A stretch of DNA of 56,444 nucleotides from an uncultured Lachnospiraceae bacterium (GTDB taxonomy: Bacteria > Bacillota > Clostridia > Lachnospirales > Lachnospiraceae): the NCBI GenBank assembly GCA_947567595.1, contig CANOMQ010000027.1:1-56444 (forward strand). Direction: 5' to 3'. The notes below the pieces were generated by a model, which saw nothing but the letters and a program-made list of their open reading frames with translations, did not search any database and was not told the DNA's origin. The position numbers and the translations under genes were made by a program. Shown here piece after piece: positions 15,927 to 23,987 of the stretch (within the stretch, counting starts at the first letter, position 1; the number at the start of each line of letters is the position of its first letter).

Positions 15927-18023
15927 ATGGAAAAAACTTTGGTAATCGCGGAAAAACCTTCCGCAGGACGTGACATAGCCCGTATACTGGGTGTCAAAGA
16001 GGACAAGGGTACTTATATGGAAAACGACAGCTATATCGTCACATGGGCGGTAGGACACCTTGTGGAGCTAAAAGATCCGGAGGACATCAACGAAAAATAC
16101 AAAAAGTGGAATGCGGAAGATATTCCGCTTCCTGCCGATAACGGACTGAAAATAAAGAAAGGAACAAAAACACAATTTGATGTCATTAAAAAACTGATCG
16201 CGCGTAATGACATTGATTATTTAATTAATGCCGGCGATGCCGGACGTGAAGGGCTGCTTATCCAGTCGTGGATATACCGGATGGCAGGGAACACACATCC
16301 GGTAAAGATCCTATGGTCTTCCTCCCTGACAGACGAAGCAATAAAAAGCGCAATGCGCAGGCTCCATGACGAGTCCGAGGATGAATTTGCCTCCCTTCTT
16401 GAGGAGGCGGAAACAAGGGCTGTAGCAGATCAAGTTTATGGTTATAATTATACAAGGTTGCTGACCTGCCTGTATTCTGACCGACAGGTGCTTTCTTACG
16501 GACGCTGCCAGACGCCACTACTGAACCTGATCGTGAAACGGGATATTGAATACGAGAATTTCAAGCCGCAACCATATTGGAGCATATCTGTCCGCTATGA
16601 AGAGGGATTTGAGGCAAACGAAACAGACACGGACGGGAAAACAATAAAATATATGGAAAGGAGTGCTGCAGAACAGGCTGCGGAATACTGTACACAATAT
16701 GGCAAAGCCTCCGTACAAAGCTGCGTACGAGAAAAGAAATCGAATAAAGCGCCAGCTCTTTACAATTTAGCTGAGCTGCAGAGCGCAATGGGTAAAAAAT
16801 ACGGATATACTCCTGACCAGACGTTACAGCTTGCACAGAGCCTCTATGAAAAGCACAAAATCTTATCCTATCCCCGGACAGACAGCAGGTATTTATCAAC
16901 AGACCTGTACAATGAGCTGCATGACCATACGGAATGCTGTGCATTCGGAAAATTCAAACAATATACGGACAGAATAGACTATTCCCAATTTTCGATGGAT
17001 AAGGCATACTTTAATAACAACAAGGTATCTGACCATCACGCGTTGATCCCAACAATCAATGAAGGAATGGCGGATGCATATGAGAAGCTCACGGTGGAAG
17101 AACGCAATGTTTTTGACGAGGTGGCTGTAAGTTTTCTGTCCATATTCTATCCGCCTTATGAATATGAAGCTACGGAAATTATCTCAGCCATTGGCAACCG
17201 ACAATTTAAATCTTCAGGAAAAACACTCATTGCATTAGGATATAAAGAGGTACACAGTCTGCTGAAGGAAAATGTAAATGAGGAGAAACAAAGCGACCAA
17301 AGCATTCCCGATTTGAGGGAAGGAATGGAGATTAAGCTTGAAGAACTTGCAATCAATGAGGACAGGACAAAACCGCCTGCAAGATACAATCCGGGAAACA
17401 TTATAAAGCTTATGGGCAAATACAAAATAGGGACGTCAGCGACATCTGCAGGAATTATACAGAACCTTATAAACAGGGGATTTATTAAACTTGAAAAGAA
17501 TAAATACATATCAACGGAGCTTGGGCGCCAGCTTCTTTCACTCATTCCAAATGTCCTGAAATCGCCGGAAATGACAATCCGTTTTGAGGAAAAACTGCAA
17601 AAAGTCCGTTCCAGGGAAATAACCAGGCAACAGTTTATTGATGACATTATAACTGAGATACAAGACAATAAACGTAATTTTCTTAAAAATGTTCCTAATG
17701 AGAAGCTCGGAGGTGTGCCGTCAGTCGGAGCATGTCCGGAATGCGGCAGAAAAATGCGTGAAAACCAAAAGAGCTGGTATTGTGAAGGATATAACCAGGA
17801 ACCAAAGTGCAGCTTCTCCATATGGAAAGAAATCGCCGGAAAAAAGATAACACCGGCTTCGGCAAAAAAGCTTATTACAAATAAAAGAACTGATTTAATC
17901 AAGGGATTTACTGCAAAAAGCGGTAAATCCTTTGATGCGTATTTGGCACTGCAGGAGGATGGGGAGGGTAAACTAAAGACAGCTTTTGAATTTCCCGAAA
18001 AAAACAGTAGTAGGAGGAGGTAA
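15927..18023 (+). CDS. topB: DNA topoisomerase III
   Basis: A 698-residue type IA topoisomerase. The TOPRIM domain starts at residue 1 (EKTLVIAEKPSAGRDIA) with the metal-binding DAGREG near residue 105. The active tyrosine is Y315 in SYPRTDSRY. A C-terminal zinc-finger-like segment CPECGRKM ... CEGYNQEPKC lies near residues 603-635. It passes single DNA strands to relax negative supercoils or resolve joined DNA; copies are standard in Gram-positive conjugative elements and probably assist transfer or resolution of the transferred strand. ATG 15927 is chosen since GAGAGGA lies nine bases ahead. Confidence 0.95.
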   Translation: MEKTLVIAEKPSAGRDIARILGVKEDKGTYMENDSYIVTWAVGHLVELKDPEDINEKYKKWNAEDIPLPADNGLKIKKGTKTQFDVIKKLIARNDIDYLINAGDAGREGLLIQSWIYRMAGNTHPVKILWSSSLTDEAIKSAMRRLHDESEDEFASLLEEAETRAVADQVYGYNYTRLLTCLYSDRQVLSYGRCQTPLLNLIVKRDIEYENFKPQPYWSISVRYEEGFEANETDTDGKTIKYMERSAAEQAAEYCTQYGKASVQSCVREKKSNKAPALYNLAELQSAMGKKYGYTPDQTLQLAQSLYEKHKILSYPRTDSRYLSTDLYNELHDHTECCAFGKFKQYTDRIDYSQFSMDKAYFNNNKVSDHHALIPTINEGMADAYEKLTVEERNVFDEVAVSFLSIFYPPYEYEATEIISAIGNRQFKSSGKTLIALGYKEVHSLLKENVNEEKQSDQSIPDLREGMEIKLEELAINEDRTKPPARYNPGNIIKLMGKYKIGTSATSAGIIQNLINRGFIKLEKNKYISTELGRQLLSLIPNVLKSPEMTIRFEEKLQKVRSREITRQQFIDDIITEIQDNKRNFLKNVPNEKLGGVPSVGACPECGRKMRENQKSWYCEGYNQEPKCSFSIWKEIAGKKITPASAKKLITNKRTDLIKGFTAKSGKSFDAYLALQEDGEGKLKTAFEFPEKNSSRRR

Positions 18024-18029
18024 AAAATA

Positions 18030-20114
18030 ATGGCAGTTAATAAACTGGATAACAGAAATCGACTTCTTCAGGAAATGGGGCTTATATACAGTCAAATCAT
18101 GGAGCTTAACGAAAAAATGACCGAGGCACTGCAAAATGCCGTGAACATTGATATAAGCGTTACAGGAGGCGTCTCTGACATTACAAAGGATTTCATGGAA
18201 GGCTTTCATTATAAAATCGATGAACATGCCCGCGTGGTGAGTGAACTGAAAAAGTGGGAATATGACCGGCTTCCTCCTGTCAGGGAAGCAGAGCCGGAAA
18301 ATCGGTACACGGACATTGCTGCGCAAGGTGATAAAAGAACCATTACACAGGAAGAATTAAACAGGCTTCTGAAGGAACACAGGGAGAAGCAGGAGGCGGG
18401 AAATTATGAGACGCTCGATTTGTCCAATTGCATTTTTAACGAAATCCGTTTTACCGGAAAATTAAGCGGTATTAACCTTATGGGCAGTGAACTAAACGGC
18501 TGCATCTTTGAAAATGTTGAAATGGAAGATTCTTATTTGTCGAAAGCGGAATTTGTGGACAGCGCATTTTCCGATTGTACATTTTATAATACGATGTTTC
18601 AGGAGACGGAAATGGGATACTGCGAAATAGAATATACGGTATATACGGACTGTGTGTTTTCAAAGTCGGCAATTGTGGCGTGTGAGATGCAGTCATCAGG
18701 AATGAACGGATGCTATCTTGGGGAAGCCGTAGTATCCGACACAAAATTTGCGGATACCGTGATAAATAAGTGCAGTGGCATGGAATCCATAGATTTTTCG
18801 GGGGCAGATAAGAACTTAAGAAATTCTTCCGAAAATATTTTTAATAATCAGGAATCTACATTTGACTTTGAAATGAAGCCGAATAACGAAGTGGCAGTTT
18901 ATGCACATGCAGGACAGAATACCATAGAAAAGACTTTTCAGGTGGATTATAATCCGGATACACATAAAATTGATAAAATCAGCGCATCGGATTACAGTCT
19001 GTCCCCTGAAAAGTCATTCCTTCTTGACAGAGCTGCGGATATGCTCAAAATGGATATTCAAAAAGAATTTCAAAAACAGCAGTTTGACAGAAAGGAAATA
19101 TCACGATTTTCGCCATGCGTCATGGTTGGGGCATCAGGGATTATAGGCTTGAATGAAAACACATTATATGACTTAAAAGAATTTTCCGATAAGATAAGCT
19201 CATATGAACGGGATGCCAGAATAAACAAGTCAAACAATAAGGCAGAGTTTACGATTATGTTTGATACCAAAGATGGAAACGGTGTAAGAAAATGGAAAGA
19301 TCAACATAGTTTGAAAAGCGATATGGACAGCCCCATGAAAAGACTTGAGAACAGTAAACGGTTTAACAATGCAGAGATCTCTTATCTTAAAAGTTACATC
19401 AATGGGGAGAAGCTTCCCGCTATTGAAACCATAACAACACAGCCTAAGACCCAGGAAGCAAAAGAAGCTGCGCAACAGAAAGCACCTGCAGAACAGAAGC
19501 CATCTGCAGAACCGCAGGTATCCCAAGCACAAAAGCCTCAGAACGAGAACCGCCAAGTAGCTGCGCCGCCAAAATATGCAGCGGTTGTATATGTAAAAGG
19601 AAAGTCGGATGTAAAAACGCGGGTGACAGGTACGTCCCCGGAAAAAATAATTCAACTGTGTCAAAAATGGAATACGGAGCGCGCATCCGACGACCAGCTT
19701 GGGACAGCATATATCAAAAAATACAACTCCACGACAAAAGCATATGAAAATTTAGGTAAATATGACATCAGTAAAGGGACGGAAATACCATCCGGTCAGC
19801 CGACAATTTATCTTGAGCTTCCCCCGCTTGGAAAACAGGAATTTGGAAAGATGGTGTCAGAGCTGAAAGCAAACGGAGCCAAATTTAACCCGGAATTAAA
19901 AAAATGGTACGTGACACAGTCCTGTGACTTATCAAAGTTTTCAAAGTACCTCCCAAAGCAGTCAGAGCCTCAAATTGACGCAAAAGGACAGCCGGATGGG
20001 AAAAACTCTGTCCTTAGCGGTTTGAACCAAAATAAGAGCCATTTAGATGAAAACAAGCACAAGGGAAACCAGCCGCAGGAGCAGCAGAAAAAGAAAGACG
20101 TGCAGGAACGGTAG
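18030..20114 (+). CDS. Pentapeptide-repeat protein with DUF5710-like C terminus
   Basis: A 694-residue cytosolic protein. Residues 1-80 are helical. About 130-262 form a pentapeptide-repeat right-handed helix (units such as CIFENV, EFVDSAF, TKFADTV). A central region of unknown fold follows to about 455, then a Gln/Ala/Pro-rich linker, then a region at 510-600, and at about 595-635 a DUF5710-like motif (KANGAKFNPELKKWYV), a probable nucleic-acid-associated fold seen in mobile-element proteins. The tail is charged and disordered. Pentapeptide helices can mimic DNA and bind gyrase; lying six bases after topB, this could modulate topoisomerases or restriction enzymes, but no activity is proven. 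A strong terminator follows. Confidence 0.7.
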   Translation: MAVNKLDNRNRLLQEMGLIYSQIMELNEKMTEALQNAVNIDISVTGGVSDITKDFMEGFHYKIDEHARVVSELKKWEYDRLPPVREAEPENRYTDIAAQGDKRTITQEELNRLLKEHREKQEAGNYETLDLSNCIFNEIRFTGKLSGINLMGSELNGCIFENVEMEDSYLSKAEFVDSAFSDCTFYNTMFQETEMGYCEIEYTVYTDCVFSKSAIVACEMQSSGMNGCYLGEAVVSDTKFADTVINKCSGMESIDFSGADKNLRNSSENIFNNQESTFDFEMKPNNEVAVYAHAGQNTIEKTFQVDYNPDTHKIDKISASDYSLSPEKSFLLDRAADMLKMDIQKEFQKQQFDRKEISRFSPCVMVGASGIIGLNENTLYDLKEFSDKISSYERDARINKSNNKAEFTIMFDTKDGNGVRKWKDQHSLKSDMDSPMKRLENSKRFNNAEISYLKSYINGEKLPAIETITTQPKTQEAKEAAQQKAPAEQKPSAEPQVSQAQKPQNENRQVAAPPKYAAVVYVKGKSDVKTRVTGTSPEKIIQLCQKWNTERASDDQLGTAYIKKYNSTTKAYENLGKYDISKGTEIPSGQPTIYLELPPLGKQEFGKMVSELKANGAKFNPELKKWYVTQSCDLSKFSKYLPKQSEPQIDAKGQPDGKNSVLSGLNQNKSHLDENKHKGNQPQEQQKKKDVQER

Positions 20115-20132
20115 ATGTCATAGAACCGATAC

Positions 20133-20176
20133 AGGGACTTTGGGAGAGCATACCACTTTCCCAAAGTCCCTTTTTT
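20133..20176 (+). terminator. Strong rho-independent terminator
   Basis: A 13-bp perfect stem (AGGGACTTTGGGA with TCCCAAAGTCCCT) around a 13-base loop is followed by six or more T. It closes the long transfer operon before mobC. Confidence 0.93.
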
Positions 20177-20222
20177 ACTATTTAATGATAATCAAAAGTA
20201 AGCAGAAACGGAGGTATGGAGC

Positions 20223-20576
20223 ATGGGAGCAAAAACGAAAAAGTACCGTGTACGTGACAGGGATATTCATATCATGGTAACGGATTATGAATATGAACTT
20301 ATCCGGCAGCGGATGAAGGCGTCGGGAAAACGTACACTCCGGGAATACATTGTTGATATGGCAGTTAACGGTTATATCATAAAGGTGGATTATTCGGAAA
20401 TAAAAAATCTCATTTACGAAATTAATAAAATAGGCACGAATATTAATCAGATAGCATACAGGGCAAACAGCACAAATTACATCAGCCAGTTAGACATTAA
20501 TGAGATTAAGGATAAGGTGGACATGGTTTGGCGTCTGCTAAGAAACAAGCTGTTTCAGATTCCGGATGAAAAATAA
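20223..20576 (+). CDS. mobC: MobC-like relaxosome accessory protein
   Basis: A 117-residue protein with an N-terminal basic segment, a ribbon-helix-helix-like region (IHIMVTDYEYELIRQRMKAS, residues 15-45) and the MobC pattern IYEINKIGTNINQIAYRAN at about 62-82. MobC-type proteins bind the origin of transfer and help the relaxase open and nick it. GGAGG is eight bases before the ATG, and the relaxase gene follows 14 bases after the stop, so the two are one unit, separated from the upstream operon by the terminator at 20133. Confidence 0.88.
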   Translation: MGAKTKKYRVRDRDIHIMVTDYEYELIRQRMKASGKRTLREYIVDMAVNGYIIKVDYSEIKNLIYEINKIGTNINQIAYRANSTNYISQLDINEIKDKVDMVWRLLRNKLFQIPDEK

Positions 20577-20590
20577 ATAGGGAGGTTTTC

Positions 20591-22075
20591 ATGGCAACAA
20601 GCAAACTGAAACCGATTAAGAAAACGCTTGGAAAAGCAATTGCGTATATTATAGATTCTGAAAAAACGGCAGGCGGAACCCTCGTATCCTCATTTGGATG
20701 CAGCGTTGGAACGGCTGACATAGAAATGCAGATGACCGCGCAAAAAGGCAGCGGAATTGGTGAGCGGATTGCATATCATTTAATGCAGTCCTTCTCCCCG
20801 GATGACGATATTACACCGGAAAAGGCACATCAGCTGGGAATGGAATTTGCCCAAAAAGTCCTGAAAGGAAAGTTTGAATTTGTCGTTGCAACGCATATTG
20901 ATAAGGACCATATACATAACCATATTATATTTAACGCTACAAGCTTCTACGGTAAACACAACAAATACCATACAGGGGACTGGGAGGCAGAGAAAAGAAG
21001 AATCAGACGGATAAACGACAGCATATGCAGGGCAAATAACCTGTCAGTCATTGAAAATACCTCGGGACAAAAGGGCTATGAATGCTACGAAGGCAGGAAT
21101 GGCAAAAAAAGAAAATCGTGGAAGGAGACACTCAGAAACGATATTGACAACGCGGTTAAAAGCGCTAAATCCTTTGACGAGTTTTTACAGATTATGGAGC
21201 TTGAGAAGGATTATAAGATAGCAAGACGCGGAAAGTTTTTACGGCTGCATCCCCCGGGGTATGATGAAAACACATATTTCAGGCTCGGCAGCAAATTGGG
21301 GGAGGCGTATACGGAAGAGGCAATCAGGGACAGAATTGAACATCCGGAAAATGCGTATAAATATCAAACGGTAATTTCAAAGGGAACCAGCAGGCGGTAC
21401 GTGTACAAACCAAATCCGAATAAGATAAATCTCATAATTGATATTTCCAAAAATATTAAGGCAAGGGAATCCTTGCATTATGGGCAGGCACTTGTAAGAA
21501 GCAACATTAACACGCTTGTAAAAACTATGAACTTCCTTATAAAAAACAATCTTACAACAACAGGTGAGTTTGCGGATTATTATAATTCCCAAATGGATAC
21601 ATATGAAAAACTGCGGAAAAATGTCAGCGCATATGACAGTCGTCAGTTGGCATGTACGGAAAAAATCAAATTCCTGCAGGACTATAAGAAGTATCATAAT
21701 CTCTATTCCGCCGCTATGCGCGCAGGGGCACAATCAAATTTTTATAAGGAACATGCAAATGAGATTGTATCATTCAAAGCATCAAAAATGTATTTTGAGC
21801 GTATAGGAGAAAATCCGGATGCGCTGAATCTTTCCGATTTGTTTGCACAGTACAAAGAATTGAAACAGGATAAATCCGCCGACGAGAAATTGTATAAGGA
21901 AATACAGGATGAAATAAAGAAGCTAGATGTAATCAGGCAGAACGTGGAGGAAACGCTTAAGATTGAACTTGTCAAAAAAGAAGACGAAAAGGAACAGGCA
22001 AGGCGTCAGATGGAAGAGATGGCGAGAAAAGCACAACAGGATAAAAACGATAAGAGCGGGGATATTGGCTACTGA
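20591..22075 (+). CDS. MOBP-type relaxase (MobA/VirD2 family)
   Basis: A 494-residue relaxase. The metal-binding histidine motif is at residues 102-111: H-I-D-K-D-H-I-H-N-H, and an N-terminal tyrosine in AIAYIID (residue 19) is a candidate for the nicking residue. A charged helical C-terminal part follows, ending in a Lys/Glu/Gln-rich tail. It nicks one strand at the origin of transfer and is carried into the recipient attached to the DNA. The immediately downstream DNA (22141-22360) is packed with hairpins and is a candidate origin or replication-priming region. Length is in the usual range for this family. Confidence 0.93.
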   Translation: MATSKLKPIKKTLGKAIAYIIDSEKTAGGTLVSSFGCSVGTADIEMQMTAQKGSGIGERIAYHLMQSFSPDDDITPEKAHQLGMEFAQKVLKGKFEFVVATHIDKDHIHNHIIFNATSFYGKHNKYHTGDWEAEKRRIRRINDSICRANNLSVIENTSGQKGYECYEGRNGKKRKSWKETLRNDIDNAVKSAKSFDEFLQIMELEKDYKIARRGKFLRLHPPGYDENTYFRLGSKLGEAYTEEAIRDRIEHPENAYKYQTVISKGTSRRYVYKPNPNKINLIIDISKNIKARESLHYGQALVRSNINTLVKTMNFLIKNNLTTTGEFADYYNSQMDTYEKLRKNVSAYDSRQLACTEKIKFLQDYKKYHNLYSAAMRAGAQSNFYKEHANEIVSFKASKMYFERIGENPDALNLSDLFAQYKELKQDKSADEKLYKEIQDEIKKLDVIRQNVEETLKIELVKKEDEKEQARRQMEEMARKAQQDKNDKSGDIGY

Positions 22076-22140
22076 TTTATTTAATCAAAGGAACAAGATA
22101 GTATTCTTTTTATTTTCGCAGAAAATGATTTAATAGGGGC

Positions 22141-22360
22141 TTGGGGATTTCCCCAACAAGCAAAATATTTTGAAATCTGCCGTCAGGCAGATTTTAAAAT
22201 ATGGGCGAGTGTGTACACACTTGCGTTGCTTGCTATTCCGTGAAAATGGGGATTTTTCACGGGATAGATGGCTGCTCCGGCAGCCTTTCCGACTGCGTAA
22301 GCAGTCGCGTTTTGGCTGCATAGGCAGCCTGCCCAAAACGCACAATGCCGTATCCGGCAT
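22141..22360. repeat. Array of eight hairpins after the relaxase
   Basis: Eight inverted repeats stand almost end to end: TTGGGGATTTCCCCAA at 22141; a 17-bp stem with one mismatch at 22165-22202; a 14-bp palindrome AGTGTGTACACACT within 22205-22224; CCGTGAAAA/TTTTCACGG at 22238-22262; GGCTGC/GCAGCC at 22270-22285; CGACTGC/GCAGTCG at 22290-22307; nested GCGTTTTGG/CCAAAACGC around GGCTGC/GCAGCC at 22307-22341; and ATGCCG/CGGCAT at 22345-22360. Several have four-base loops. No gene is apparent. It might be the origin of transfer, a single-strand replication origin, or a structured RNA. Confidence 0.9.
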
Positions 22361-22377
22361 AAAGGCGCAAAATAAAA

Positions 22378-22406
22378 TTGCGATAAAAAGCAGATTATGA
22401 TATATT
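22378..22406 (+). promoter_or_regulatory. Sigma-A promoter of the holin-like toxin
   Basis: TTGCGA, 17 bases, TATATT. The leader that follows has CCTCCC at 22441-22446 able to pair with GGGAGG at 22463-22468, which would hide the toxin ribosome binding site. Confidence 0.75.
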
Positions 22407-22476
22407 ATGGATGAGGAACAATCGTGTTACAAGGTGGTAGCCTCCCTAAACTTACAAAAGAGGGGAGGTGGTGTAT

Positions 22477-22572
22477 ATGAGTACGTACGAAGTTTTGACG
22501 TTGTTGATTCTTTTTGGTACATTTCTCATTGCGCTGCTTGCCTACATAGATAGGAATAACAAGCAAAAATAA
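22477..22572 (+). CDS. Holin-like type I toxin peptide
   Basis: A 31-residue peptide beginning MSTYEVLTLL, with a single membrane segment (residues 6-24) and a charged end IDRNNKQK. This is the pattern of the putative holin-like toxins (Hol-Tox, related to TxpA/Bsr-type peptides) that damage the membrane and are silenced by an antisense RNA. The GGAGG site is eight bases ahead but can be masked by an upstream CCTCCC. A terminator hairpin overlaps the stop codon, and a promoter reads back from 22675-22703 towards it, as expected for the antisense partner. In an ICE it would act as an addiction module. Confidence 0.8.
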   Translation: MSTYEVLTLLILFGTFLIALLAYIDRNNKQK

Positions 22573-22614
22573 ATAAACCTACCTTGTATCTTGCTCGGAT
22601 CAGGTAGGTTTATT
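22572..22614. terminator. Bidirectional terminator between toxin and antitoxin RNAs
   Basis: A 13-bp perfect stem (AATAAACCTACCT with AGGTAGGTTTATT) around a 17-base loop. It would end both the toxin mRNA and the opposing antisense RNA, whose 3' ends overlap here. Confidence 0.85.
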
Positions 22615-22668
22615 ACATAAAATCTACTTGGGAGGTCAACCACTTTGTGGGCGATTGCTTCCTTTTAT
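22575..22668 (-). ncRNA. Predicted antisense antitoxin RNA
   Basis: Predicted from a minus-strand promoter and the terminator at 22572-22614: a transcript of about 95 bases that overlaps the 3' end of the toxin mRNA, the arrangement of txpA/ratA-type pairs. Start and end are estimates; no expression data are available. Confidence 0.6.
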
Positions 22669-22674
22669 GATTTT

Positions 22675-22703
22675 AATATAGCATATTGCAGAGTATTTTT
22701 CAA
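22675..22703 (-). promoter_or_regulatory. Sigma-A promoter of the antisense RNA
   Basis: Read on the minus strand: TTGAAA (22698-22703), 17 bases, TATATT (22675-22680). It faces the toxin gene. Confidence 0.75.
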
Positions 22704-22762
22704 GAGTTATGAGCTTGCAAAGGACGCAATACCTGAATTTGATGTATAGGGAGGAAGTTTTT

Positions 22763-23638
22763 GTGGATCGGATTGATAATGGTAAATACGTAAAAGCAGT
22801 CAGTAAATGGAAACAAAAAGATATAAAAACGGTTTCGGATCTTGAAGCTGTCCTTAGTAACTTCAGTGTTATTTTTGCATATCATTCAGGAGTTATTGAA
22901 AATCCCGAAATAACATATCACACAACAAGGGAAATTTTTGAAAATGGAAAAGTAATCAATTTTACAGGCGATGTCAGAACGGTGTTTGAAATAAAAAATC
23001 AAAAGATCTGCTATGACTGGCTGAAAGACAAAATAATTAAAAAAGTAATTATCACGCCGGAACTGATTAAGGAAATTCATAAAAAGCTGACAGCCGGAAC
23101 TTATGATGAGGGAAGATACAACCGCGGAGAACGCCCCGGAGAATATAAGAAACATGATTATGTAGTTGGAAATGATCAGGGCGCTCTTCCTGAAGAAGTG
23201 ACATCCGAAATAGAAGAGTTGTGCGAGGAGCTGAAGGATATTCCTGATAAGGGAGATAATATTATTAAGACGGCGGCATATCTCCACTGTAAATTTGAAA
23301 ATACACATCCGTTTGCTGACGGGAACGGACGCGTCGGGAGAACATTAATGAATTATTTCCTGATGACACATGGACATCCGCCGATCGTAGTACGCAATGA
23401 AACTAAAAATGATTATTATAATGCATTAGGCTGTTATGATAAGACAGGAGATCTTGATTGCTTTGTGGCATATATGAAAAAAGAAACCATAGTGACATGG
23501 GAAGAACCAAAACATGTAAGGAAACGGCTGAATGAATATGTTGAGAAGGAATCGGTTACTGCGAAACTTGAAGAAAATAAAGTTAAAGCAGTAAGGTCAA
23601 ATAATCCGATAGGCAGTAAAGATAATTTAGGTAGATAA
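22763..23638 (+). CDS. Class II Fic protein with inhibitory helix
   Basis: A 291-residue protein. The Fic motif HPFADGNGRVGR starts at H182, complete for catalysis of AMP (or other nucleotide) transfer to a target protein. The inhibitory motif (S/T)xxxE(G/N) is present as SGVIEN at residues 42-47, on the N-terminal side, so this is a self-inhibited class II Fic protein. GTG 22763 is chosen because GGGAGG lies eight bases ahead; the in-frame ATG at 22709 has no site. Its targets are unknown. It lies between an intact and a decayed holin-like toxin locus and so belongs to the cargo or stability part of the element. Confidence 0.92.
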   Translation: MDRIDNGKYVKAVSKWKQKDIKTVSDLEAVLSNFSVIFAYHSGVIENPEITYHTTREIFENGKVINFTGDVRTVFEIKNQKICYDWLKDKIIKKVIITPELIKEIHKKLTAGTYDEGRYNRGERPGEYKKHDYVVGNDQGALPEEVTSEIEELCEELKDIPDKGDNIIKTAAYLHCKFENTHPFADGNGRVGRTLMNYFLMTHGHPPIVVRNETKNDYYNALGCYDKTGDLDCFVAYMKKETIVTWEEPKHVRKRLNEYVEKESVTAKLEENKVKAVRSNNPIGSKDNLGR

Positions 23639-23649
23639 TTTAATTTTTT

Positions 23650-23736
23650 ATTGGAATACTAACACTGTTAGTGACCTTTGGCAGCTTGATTGTTGCGTTT
23701 CTTGCCTTTCTCGATAAGAGGAGCAAGAAGAAATAA
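23650..23736 (+). pseudogene. Decayed second holin-like toxin
   Basis: The frame encodes TLLVTFGSLIVAFLAFLDKRSKKK, closely matching the body and charged end of holin-like toxins, but the MSTYE start is missing: from the in-frame stop at 23641 onwards there is no ATG, TTG or GTG until a GTG at 23671 inside the membrane segment. Only an ATT at 23650 could start it, with no ribosome site. The fic stop codon lies 11 bases upstream, so the start of this gene may have been lost when fic arrived. Confidence 0.75.
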
Positions 23737-23740
23737 AAAT

Positions 23741-23767
23741 GCCTCTCTGTCTGATCCACAGAGAGGC
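23741..23767. terminator. Hairpin after the decayed toxin
   Basis: A perfect 10-bp stem GCCTCTCTGT/ACAGAGAGGC with a seven-base loop, in the place held by the bidirectional terminator of the intact toxin locus. The T-run is weak on the plus strand; on the minus strand it is followed by TTTTTATTTC. Confidence 0.7.
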
Positions 23768-23836
23768 GGTGTCCGTTAGGACAAGTTGACCTGTTTGGGA
23801 GCATCCACCTTTGGAGTGGGTGCTTTTCCTATGTCT

Positions 23837-23845
23837 AATATAACA
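23837..23845 (-). promoter_or_regulatory. Extended -10 promoter of a second antisense RNA
   Basis: Read on the minus strand: TGTTATATT, an extended -10 element. A transcript from it would run to the hairpin at 23741, matching the antitoxin of the first locus. The antitoxin half therefore seems kept although the toxin start is lost. Confidence 0.55.
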
Positions 23846-23894
23846 TAATCCCTATCAAAATTCGACAACAGGATAAAATAACTTTAAAATTTAA

Positions 23895-23923
23895 TGTCAA
23901 AATTTGGAAATTTATGGTATAAT
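23895..23923 (+). promoter_or_regulatory. Promoter of the NERD gene
   Basis: TGTCAA, 17 bases, TATAAT, with TG one base before the -10 box (extended -10). The NERD gene starts 64 bases further on. Confidence 0.65.
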
Positions 23924-23987
23924 TAGAAAATAAATAGGTTTGAATATTTGAGATTTATACTGGGAGTCACAAAGGAGAAACAATATT

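Noticed and set aside
22141-22360. CRISPR array
   Set aside because: The hairpins differ in sequence and length; there are no repeated units with spacers.
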